Shown piece by piece: positions 1-5,396 of a stretch of 5,396 bases of DNA (the stretch's first letter is position 1; each line of letters starts with the position of its first letter). This stretch comes from Candidatus Brocadiaceae bacterium. Lineage in GTDB: Bacteria; Planctomycetota; Brocadiia; SM23-32. The notes under the pieces are model-generated. The model made no database searches, had not been told where the DNA came from, and saw only the letters and a list, made by a program, of their open reading frames with translations. The position numbers and the translations under genes were made by a program. The stretch spans positions 1 through 5,396 of the forward strand of contig PUNP01000917.1 of NCBI GenBank assembly GCA_003551785.1, written 5' to 3'.

Positions 1-116
1 AAGTGCAGCTTTCTAAAGCAGATGTGCCGCTGGAGGCTTGCCCGCAGGGCAAAGTGCCGTTTGTTAAAATCATTTTCCACTATGGTAAAACGATTCACCA
101 TGAATTATTCCATTAA
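1..116 (+). CDS. 3' end of an unidentified protein gene, cut by the left edge
   Basis: Reading in frame from base 3, codons stay open for 37 residues and end at TAA (114-116). The tail reads roughly VQLSKADVPLEACPQGK, then VPFVKIIFHYGKTIHHELFH. Third codon positions are G/C rich until the last few codons and the amino-acid mix is protein-like. The other long plus-strand frame here (frame 1, open to about 129) gives a Cys/Arg/Lys-rich string typical of a wrong frame, and frame 2 and the reverse frames carry early stops. I do not recognise the protein and no domain can be named from so short a tail. It points the same way as the gene at 267, but a 150-nt gap with its own promoter separates them, so they are probably not one operon. 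The fragment is short, so its coding status is only moderately supported. Confidence 0.45.
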   Translation, partial: VQLSKADVPLEACPQGKVPFVKIIFHYGKTIHHELFH

Positions 117-179
117 CTTCATATACTAAAGCCGTTTATCCTCATATGTGCCTTTACTTTGTGAGAAATGCGGGTTAGT

Positions 180-208
180 TTGACTATCGGTAGAATTTAG
201 AATACAAT
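180..208 (+). promoter_or_regulatory. Sigma-70-type promoter for the 145-residue protein gene
   Basis: TTGACT (180-185) and TACAAT (203-208) each match the housekeeping -35 and -10 consensus at five of six positions and are separated by exactly 17 bases. Transcription would start near 215, giving a leader of about 50 nt before the ATG at 267. There is no extended -10 TG. TAGAAT occurs twice just upstream of or overlapping the -10 box (191-196 and 198-203). This is a motif match in an AT-rich gap, placed where a promoter is expected; no operator could be identified. Confidence 0.6.
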
Positions 209-266
209 GTAGGTTATTACTGTTGGCGAAGGAAGTGCAATTTTCAATTAATATCCTCATAATCAT

Positions 267-704
267 ATGAATAATGAAGCTCGAAACATAGCTAAAAAAT
301 TGGTCAAAACTCAGAATCGCCTGCGAGCGGATTTACTGGAAGAGCTTGTAGAGAACTCCGACGACATTGAGATGCTTTTCGACCCCTTTTCTTACTCACA
401 TATCGGCGAAGAGATACGTGATAAGTACCTGGTAAAATTGCAGATGATCCAGGGGATATTACAGGAACTTGCTCATTTCAACCAAAAAAACCGCCAGCCG
501 CCGGTCAAAGTTCTCAGTGTCAGGGCAGATACCAGCGACAAGCTCGTTAAAGTCGTTAATAAAACACTCGCTCGCCTCAACGGTGCCCGGATCATGGATG
601 TCGAGTTCGTCCAAAACCAGGAAAATGAAAACTGGGTAGCGCTCATCACGTATATGGCCAACCCATTCACCGAAGAGAAAGATGAAAAAGCAGCCTTTAT
701 GTGA
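267..704 (+). CDS. Hypothetical 145-residue protein, helical N-terminus plus small beta-alpha-beta-beta C-terminal domain
   Basis: I do not recognise this protein. Residues 1-30 and about 46-72 look like charged amphipathic helices (rich in K, E, L, I). A linker, NQKNRQPP, leads to a compact domain at 79-131: strand PVKVLSVRA, helix 89-104, then strands ARIMDVEF and NWVALITYM. That strand-helix-strand-strand pattern, ending in an ALITY-like strand, recalls small proteins such as sporulation protein Cse60 or dodecin-like folds, but this is a resemblance by eye, not an assignment. The last 14 residues are acidic/lysine-rich and probably flexible. There is no signal peptide or membrane segment, so it is likely cytoplasmic. 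ATG 267 is the only usual start before an in-frame stop at 249-251. No Shine-Dalgarno site lies at the right distance; GGAAG at 231-235 is 31 nt too far upstream. Spacing and a good promoter suggest an independent transcript. It converges on the UroD-like gene. Confidence 0.8.
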   Translation: MNNEARNIAKKLVKTQNRLRADLLEELVENSDDIEMLFDPFSYSHIGEEIRDKYLVKLQMIQGILQELAHFNQKNRQPPVKVLSVRADTSDKLVKVVNKTLARLNGARIMDVEFVQNQENENWVALITYMANPFTEEKDEKAAFM

Positions 705-722
705 CATATTTTGCTGCATTTT
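685..722. terminator. Possible weak bidirectional terminator between convergent genes
   Basis: GCAGC (690-694) pairs with GCTGC (713-717) across an 18-base loop. A-A mismatched bases at 689/718 are followed by AAAA (685-688) pairing with TTTT (719-722). On the minus strand the stem runs directly into TTTTT, beginning about 11 nt after the stop of the UroD-like gene. On the plus strand it is followed by ATTTTTG after the TGA at 702-704. The stem is short and the loop long, so termination efficiency is doubtful; the position between two convergent stops is the best argument. Confidence 0.35.
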
Positions 723-728
723 TGCCCT

Positions 729-1853
729 TCAGGACTTTTGAACCTGACTGATGACCCGGCGAATATTGCGCAGAGACGCCCGCCCACAGGGTATGATAAT
801 CAGCACATTTTGCCACTCGCCAAGTTCATCTACCGTTTTAGACACCCAGTTATCAATTCCCGCCTCATCACTATGCAAAAGAATTGAAGGATCGACACGG
901 ATCATACCGGCCGTCGCTCCGGATAATATTTTACCGGCTTCTGCCAGCGGTGTGTTCCCGGTCGGTGGTGCGGTAAGACAATGCAGCGCATCAGCTCCCG
1001 TGCTCTTTATCTCCGGCAATATATCTCTGATATGCCCGCACATGTGTATGACGAATTTCTTGCCGTGAGAATGACATATATGCGCATATTCACGCAGCGC
1101 CGGCACTGCATATTTCCTGAAAAGCTCAGGAGAAATAAGCTTTGTGTCAAGATCCTCCGTGCAACGGATCACGTCGCTTGATGTTTTTGCAGCGGCCTCA
1201 TACCACCTGCACGCCGATGCTCTCATTTCATCCATCGCAAATTCAACTTCACTCTGTGCATCAAACAAATCGAAAGTAAATTGCTGTATCCCCGCATATC
1301 GGGAAATAAGCGAGTAGAGCGGACTCGACGGCCCTCCGCCCAGGACCAATACGCCTTTTACCCCCACTCTTGCTTTCTCCTTCTGTATGAAATCGTTATC
1401 CGCCACGAAATCAACAGATTCATGATAACTTGCCAGTATCTCGTAATCCGGGATTTTTTCGACATAAAATTTTTTGTGCGTACTGGTCACAACCGGTTCC
1501 GGCACAGCATAATTACCCGGCCGATTGGGATACTGTGGTGACGGCGTACGGGAAAAGACGACCTCTTCCGTTAATTGTCCTACAGGGGTCGTAATGATGT
1601 TCACCCGACAATCCCCATGATGACAGCTCTCCGTTTCAAATCCTTCCGGATATTTTGGAGCCACGCCGCCAACTTCATATAAAATATCACCTCCGACAAA
1701 TTCGCTGACAGCAAGTCTGTCAAGAGGTTCAGAAAGTAATGTTTCCGGCAAAAAGCCAGGAAGGTTATTGGAATTTGCTATATGCACACAGGCCGGAGTC
1801 CATGCGGAGCTCCGCCCAGAGAGAATGGCCATCAGATTATCTTTAGGGTTCAT
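729..1853 (-). CDS. Uroporphyrinogen decarboxylase-superfamily protein, MtaA/CmuA-type corrinoid methyltransferase-like
   Basis: A 374-residue UroD-fold (TIM-barrel) protein, a usual family length. Family marks include ISPELFRKYAVP (240-251), a GADALHCLTAPPTGNTPLAEA stretch around 286-306 in which a Thr-Pro-Leu-Ala-Glu-Ala segment is typical, and a G-rich LVLGGGP turn (169-175). His270-Met-Cys272-Gly and Cys356-Gly match the H-x-C...C zinc site that, in MtaA/MtbA-type enzymes, activates a thiol such as coenzyme M to accept a methyl group from a cobamide. The N-terminal RxxGRY-type signature of HemE is absent, so haem synthesis is unlikely. The true methyl donor and acceptor cannot be told; a demethylase-linked transfer is an inference. 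Cytoplasmic, with no signal peptide. ATG 1853 is preceded by AGAGGTG at 8-nt spacing, which fixes the start. It lies 17 nt after the HgdB-like gene, suggesting co-transcription. No corrinoid-binding protein gene is adjacent. The stop is TGA, 24 nt from the opposing gene. Confidence 0.85.
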   Translation of the reverse strand: MNPKDNLMAILSGRSSAWTPACVHIANSNNLPGFLPETLLSEPLDRLAVSEFVGGDILYEVGGVAPKYPEGFETESCHHGDCRVNIITTPVGQLTEEVVFSRTPSPQYPNRPGNYAVPEPVVTSTHKKFYVEKIPDYEILASYHESVDFVADNDFIQKEKARVGVKGVLVLGGGPSSPLYSLISRYAGIQQFTFDLFDAQSEVEFAMDEMRASACRWYEAAAKTSSDVIRCTEDLDTKLISPELFRKYAVPALREYAHICHSHGKKFVIHMCGHIRDILPEIKSTGADALHCLTAPPTGNTPLAEAGKILSGATAGMIRVDPSILLHSDEAGIDNWVSKTVDELGEWQNVLIIIPCGRASLRNIRRVISQVQKS

Positions 1854-1861
1854 CAGATTTT

Positions 1862-1868
1862 CACCTCT
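1862..1868 (-). promoter_or_regulatory. Ribosome binding site of the UroD-like gene
   Basis: On the minus strand, AGAGGTG ends 8 nt before the ATG at 1853 and starts just after the TAG stop of the HgdB-like gene (1871-1873). It is the only clear Shine-Dalgarno sequence in the window, decides the start of this gene, and shows that the host can use SD-led initiation. Confidence 0.75.
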
Positions 1869-1870
1869 AT

Positions 1871-2920
1871 CTAAAAAATGTTCCTACCGGTCTTTTTCGC
1901 CGTCAATATCTCAACAAATGCCTCCAGACGCGTCTTGAGCTGCCCCGAAAGAACGCCCGGCATATCCTGCTCGATCGTTATCACCGGAATCGATAATTCA
2001 TCACGCAGCAAACGATCCTCTATACGCCGGTAGCAGAAACTTTGAACATAATGAATGATGCCGTCGAGTTCTCGCCGTTCGGTTTCAGTACGAATGTCCT
2101 TTAAACGGAAATTTATCCCATAAGGGTAAGTATAAGCGCTGTACTGCTTGGCAAGATCGGCGCCGCCGGCCGGCATCGAAAACTGTCGCTGCGTCTCGTT
2201 ATAAACTATATGCCCGCCCTTTGACTCAACAAATGCATATATATCAGGAACTATCGGGGGGACCCCGACTAAACCCAACCTTACATGCGATTCCACGGGA
2301 CCACGCAAAGCAGCACGCTCGAGGAAAGAAACGGCTTCCTCCGCATATCTGTCAATATCAGCACAAAAATCACTGCATGATACCAGCCAGACATGGTTTT
2401 CGAATCCGTGAACTTTGCCCTCACGCCAGGTGAGTGAATCTATCCGGTGAGCTAACTTGCGCACGCGGTTCAGTTTCCGCCGCCACGCTTCCACCTCCTC
2501 CCAATCAGCGCTAAGAGCAGAAGCAAAATTCGCCAATTCCTGTCGCATCCGCTCCGTGGCGGGTTTAAACGGAAAAGCAAACGGAATACATTCCACACCT
2601 TCATACTCAAGTATTTCAGCCAGAGCGTGCGTGTTGCTGCAATCGCCCTGAACAACTGTCACGAGACGTTGAATTCCATTGTCCTTAACGGTGCCGTAAA
2701 TCCCCTTTGTCCAGGCACAGCATGTGCGGGGGAATCCGTTTTTTTCGGCGTCCTTAACCAATCGGGAAGCCGTGCTGTCGGTGACGAATATGTTATTGAG
2801 ATCGAGCGGCAAAATTCCGGCTGCCAGCATAATCTCTAAGGGTACAGTAGTGGTAATACCTGCCACTGCTCTATCGCTGGGTAAAACGCTTATCGGTGGG
2901 GGAAGGATATAATCAATCAT
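1871..2920 (-). CDS. 2-hydroxyacyl-CoA dehydratase (HgdB/BcrC-like) family protein
   Basis: 349 residues from ATG 2920 (355 from an upstream TTG at 2938). It looks like the HgdB/FldC/benzoyl-CoA reductase family, whose members bind a [4Fe-4S] cluster through cysteines and carry out radical-type dehydration or reduction of acyl-CoAs after ATP-driven electron injection by a BadF/HgdC-type activator. Visible marks, numbered from ATG 2920: VPLEIMLAAGILPL near the N-terminus, a tandem Cys67-Cys68 in RTCCAWTKGIYG, Cys94 in VQGDCSNTHALAE, and Cys296 in HYVQSFCYRRIED, then TRLEAFVEIL close to the C-terminus as is usual in the family. The QGDCSNT form suggests a divergent subgroup whose substrate I cannot name. 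Usual partners (second subunit, activator) are not in the window. Neither start has a good Shine-Dalgarno site; ATG is preferred as the stronger codon and because the protein then begins MIDYILPPP. It follows alaS by 39 nt and precedes the UroD-like gene by 17 nt. Confidence 0.82.
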   Translation of the reverse strand: MIDYILPPPISVLPSDRAVAGITTTVPLEIMLAAGILPLDLNNIFVTDSTASRLVKDAEKNGFPRTCCAWTKGIYGTVKDNGIQRLVTVVQGDCSNTHALAEILEYEGVECIPFAFPFKPATERMRQELANFASALSADWEEVEAWRRKLNRVRKLAHRIDSLTWREGKVHGFENHVWLVSCSDFCADIDRYAEEAVSFLERAALRGPVESHVRLGLVGVPPIVPDIYAFVESKGGHIVYNETQRQFSMPAGGADLAKQYSAYTYPYGINFRLKDIRTETERRELDGIIHYVQSFCYRRIEDRLLRDELSIPVITIEQDMPGVLSGQLKTRLEAFVEILTAKKTGRNIF

Positions 2921-2959
2921 GATACAACCGTCTGTCAACTTAATTTTAATCGAAGCGGC

Positions 2960-5396
2960 TTAAACGGCCTCACTAACATACTGTCGCGCGACGTCGAACG
3001 CCTCATCAAGTTTAGCGGGATCGGAACCGCCGGCCTGAGCGAGGTCGTCACGCCCGCCACCACCACCGCCTAAAACTTGAGCTGCCGCAGAAGCAAGATC
3101 TCGAGCGCTCACACCGCGCGCTACTACATCTTCAGTAACGGCGGCAACAAGGGCCACTTTCTCCCCTTCACCTATTGAAGCGAGAAGGCATACAAGATTA
3201 TTATGCTCATTGCGCAAAACGTCCGCGGCGCTCCTCAACTCCTGGTGCCCGCCGTCAAGCACCTTGAATATCGCATTAATGTCACCTATCTGCTCGGTTT
3301 CGTCCATCAGCCCTCCCCCTGAAGCCATCTGCTTCATCGCGTCTTCGCGCGCCTTCCGCAGCTGTTTCTGCATATCGCGAATCTGCTGCTGCAGTTCATC
3401 AACACGGTTAAGCAAACTGTCCTGCTGCGTGCCCAGTGAACTGCACATTTTACCGATGAGAAGTTCTCTGCTGCGCAAACGCTCCAAAGTATTCAGTCCG
3501 GTAACGGCTTCTATACGCCTGACTCCGCCGGCAACGCTGCCTTCGGCAACAATTTTGAACAGTCCAATTTCCCCCGTTCTCTCGCAGTGCGTCCCGCCAC
3601 AGAGTTCCCGGCTCTGGTCGCCGATGCCGATCACACGCACGACGTCACCGTATTTTTCGCCGAAAAGTGCCATTGCACCGACTTCCTGGGCTTCGCTGCG
3701 GCTCATATGAGTAGCGGTAACGGGAAAATCAGCGAGTATGCGTTCATTAACGATATCTTCGATTTTCTCAATCTCCCGGGCAGAAAGCTCTGTCGGATTG
3801 GAAAAGTCGAATCGCAATTTATCCGGCCCGACGGATGAACCGCTCTGGCTGGCATGTTCGCCGAGCACCTCCAGCAGCGCGCTATGCAGCAGATGCGTAG
3901 CCGTATGGTTACGCGCCGTTGCTTTACGGCGCTGCCTATCCACACGACAAACAGCAGTATCGCTCAGATGAACACTTCCTTTACTAACGTGTCCCTTATG
4001 TAAATAGAACCCTTTTTCACGCACCACCGATTCGACTTTAAACTCCCACTCACTATCAGCATCCGCCGACGCTTTTATGAGCGCCTTATCTCCCCTCTGC
4101 CCGCCGGCCTCGCCATACGCCGGAGTTCGATCAAGCACCAGCGCAGCTTCTTCGCCCTCATCAAGGCTTTCTACAAGTTCGTTGCTATCGACAATACCGA
4201 TGACCTTCCCCTCGCTCTCGAGGGTTCGATACCCGGTGAATTCCGTCGGCTGGTGCTCCTTTTGCAAATTGGCCACAGGCCCTTTACCAAAGACATCCCG
4301 GTCAAAACCGGAAGAATCTTTGGAACGCAACTGATGCTTTTCCAACTCGCTCAGAAACCCCTGAACATCGGCGGACATATTGTGCTCATGGAGAATGGAC
4401 TCCGTCATTTCGACGGGGAACCCATAGGTCTGATAAAGGTCAAAGACTTCCTTCCCCCGAAGTACCGAACTTTTTTGCCTTTTTAACGCGGCTATATGCT
4501 CGGAAAGAATAGCGGAACCTCGGCGCACGGTGCGCTGGAAAGCCTGCTCTTCCTGCGAAATGACGGTATTAATATGCTCACGCCCTTTGATAAGCTCGGG
4601 ATAAGTGTCACCAAAAACCTCAATAACCGGCTCGATCAGTTCGGTAAGGAAAGGCTCATCGCGACCTAACTGCACACCATCGCGGACGGCACGCCTGAGC
4701 AGTCGCCGCACGACATATCCGCGCTCCTCATTGCTGGGTATAACTCCGTCAGCGATGCAGAAAAAGACGGCCTTGGCATGGTCGGCAATGCGGCGCATGA
4801 GCGGTGCCGCGTCGGTCCCATGCTTATATTCAACTCCGGTCAGCTCGGCGATTTTGCTCATTAGCGGCGCAAAAGCATCGATATCAAAATTCGTCGGCAC
4901 CTCCTGCATAACCCGCGCCATTCGTTCCAGCCCCATCCCGGTATCGATATTCTGCATCGGGAGCGGATCGAGCTTGCCCCCCTCTTTCCTGTCGAACTGC
5001 TGGAATACCAGATTCCACACTTCAACGAACCTGTCACAATCACATGCCGGGTCACACTGAGCGGCTCCGCAGCCGATTTCAGGCCCTCTGTCATAGAAAA
5101 TCTCGCTGCAGGGGCCGCAGGGGCCGTTCGGACCTTCGGAGCGCACATTAGCAGGCCAGAAATTTTCCCCCTCGCCATAGCGATATATTCTCTCCTTGGA
5201 GATACCGATGGTTTCACCCCATATCCCGGCGGCTTCTTCATCTTCTTCATAGATGCTGACCACCATCTTATCGGCCGGAACTCCCATCTCCGTGCGCATA
5301 AATTCCCAGGCCCAGACTATGGCCTCCTCTTTGAAATAATCACCAAAAGAGAAGTTGCCCAGCATCTCGAAAAAAGTATGATGTGAAGCCGTACGG
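2960..5396 (-). CDS. alaS: Alanyl-tRNA synthetase, N-terminus cut by the right edge
   Basis: AlaS attaches alanine to tRNA-Ala in the cytoplasm and hydrolyses mischarged Ser/Gly-tRNA-Ala. The frame stays open to the edge: about ten residues (RTASHHTFFE) precede the Met at 5365, so that Met is internal and about 80 residues are missing. Some 811 residues are visible, fitting a usual length near 880. Numbering from Met 5365: class II motif 2 region HHTFFEMLGNFSFGDYF at the start; NGPCGPCSEIFYD (80-92); cysteine-rich CGAAQCDPACDCDRF (99-113), a likely metal-linked insert seen in many bacterial AlaS; motif 3 DTGMGLERMARVMQ (141-154). The editing domain has His487-x3-His491 (NHTATH) and Cys589-x3-His593 (CGGTHC), the complete zinc site. 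A coiled coil lies at about 650-680, then the C-Ala domain with GGGGGGRDDLAQAGG (766-780). The stop is TAA at 2960-2962. No frameshift is seen. Upstream control, for example a T-box, would lie outside the window. Confidence 0.97.
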   Translation of the reverse strand, partial: RTASHHTFFEMLGNFSFGDYFKEEAIVWAWEFMRTEMGVPADKMVVSIYEEDEEAAGIWGETIGISKERIYRYGEGENFWPANVRSEGPNGPCGPCSEIFYDRGPEIGCGAAQCDPACDCDRFVEVWNLVFQQFDRKEGGKLDPLPMQNIDTGMGLERMARVMQEVPTNFDIDAFAPLMSKIAELTGVEYKHGTDAAPLMRRIADHAKAVFFCIADGVIPSNEERGYVVRRLLRRAVRDGVQLGRDEPFLTELIEPVIEVFGDTYPELIKGREHINTVISQEEQAFQRTVRRGSAILSEHIAALKRQKSSVLRGKEVFDLYQTYGFPVEMTESILHEHNMSADVQGFLSELEKHQLRSKDSSGFDRDVFGKGPVANLQKEHQPTEFTGYRTLESEGKVIGIVDSNELVESLDEGEEAALVLDRTPAYGEAGGQRGDKALIKASADADSEWEFKVESVVREKGFYLHKGHVSKGSVHLSDTAVCRVDRQRRKATARNHTATHLLHSALLEVLGEHASQSGSSVGPDKLRFDFSNPTELSAREIEKIEDIVNERILADFPVTATHMSRSEAQEVGAMALFGEKYGDVVRVIGIGDQSRELCGGTHCERTGEIGLFKIVAEGSVAGGVRRIEAVTGLNTLERLRSRELLIGKMCSSLGTQQDSLLNRVDELQQQIRDMQKQLRKAREDAMKQMASGGGLMDETEQIGDINAIFKVLDGGHQELRSAADVLRNEHNNLVCLLASIGEGEKVALVAAVTEDVVARGVSARDLASAAAQVLGGGGGGRDDLAQAGGSDPAKLDEAFDVARQYVSEAV

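Noticed and set aside
127..156. TAAAG...CTTTA possible hairpin after the left-edge gene, as a terminator.
   Set aside because: Only five A/T-rich pairs with mismatches beyond and no following T-tract, so not a convincing terminator.
698..708. Palindrome TATGTGACATA over the stop of the 145-residue gene.
   Set aside because: It is only 11 bases, lacks the paired TGTGA/TCACA spacing of a CRP/FNR-type site, and lies at a gene end, so it is probably chance or part of the loop of the terminator-like stem.
2909..2938. Minus-strand TTGACA (2938-2933) followed by GATTAT at 18-nt spacing, resembling a promoter for the HgdB-like gene.
   Set aside because: The -10 match is only four of six and transcription would begin inside the coding region, after ATG 2920, so it could not serve this gene's start.
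3210..3710. A 166-residue open frame on the plus strand inside alaS, plus similar long frames opposite the HgdB- and UroD-like genes.
   Set aside because: They lie antisense to well-supported genes and give Ser/Cys/Arg-rich translations without domain features, so they are shadows of the real coding frames.
4861..5250. A 129-residue minus-strand frame within alaS.
   Set aside because: It overlaps the conserved catalytic region of AlaS in another frame, and its sequence shows no domain and an unusual Lys/Arg/Ser/Pro mix.

Overview
The window holds a three-gene cluster on the minus strand, read in the order alaS, a 2-hydroxyacyl-CoA dehydratase (HgdB)-like gene, and a uroporphyrinogen decarboxylase-superfamily methyltransferase-like gene. 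Facing it on the plus strand is one small gene of unknown function, preceded by the probable last codons of another plus-strand gene at the left edge. Nothing visible suggests a mobile element, CRISPR array, tRNA or rRNA.

Right part (2960-5396): most of alanyl-tRNA synthetase. It runs off the right edge, so roughly the first 80 residues are missing. The rest is intact, including class II motifs 2 and 3, the HxxxH/CxxxH editing site and the glycine-rich C-Ala domain. Middle (729-2920): two genes for anaerobic-type enzymes. The first is an HgdB-like protein with the cysteines expected for an iron-sulfur cluster. The second is a UroD-fold protein carrying the His-x-Cys...Cys zinc site of corrinoid methyltransferases (MtaA/MtbA/CmuA type) and lacking the HemE signature, so it is probably not a haem enzyme. 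Gaps of 39 and 17 nt and one shared direction suggest co-transcription, perhaps as read-through from alaS. Left part (1-728): the end of an unknown gene, a 150-nt gap with a good sigma-70-type promoter, and a 145-residue protein of unknown function. That gene converges on the minus-strand cluster with only 24 nt between the stop codons. A weak stem with A/T tracts on both sides lies there and may terminate both transcripts.

Organism: a bacterium, from the sigma-70-like promoter, the Shine-Dalgarno site before the UroD-like gene and the bacterial AlaS. HgdB-like and MtaA-like proteins are typical of anaerobes. Some AlaS phrases (NFWPAN...GPNGPCGPCSEIFYD, and a DGVQLGRDEPFL segment) remind me of Planctomycetes/PVC and nearby uncultured phyla, but Firmicutes remain possible. 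This placement is from memory and weak.

The most interesting point is the pairing of an HgdB-like reductase-type protein with a corrinoid-methyltransferase-like protein, with no activator, corrinoid protein or second dehydratase subunit nearby. I see no convincing evidence for an entirely new system.
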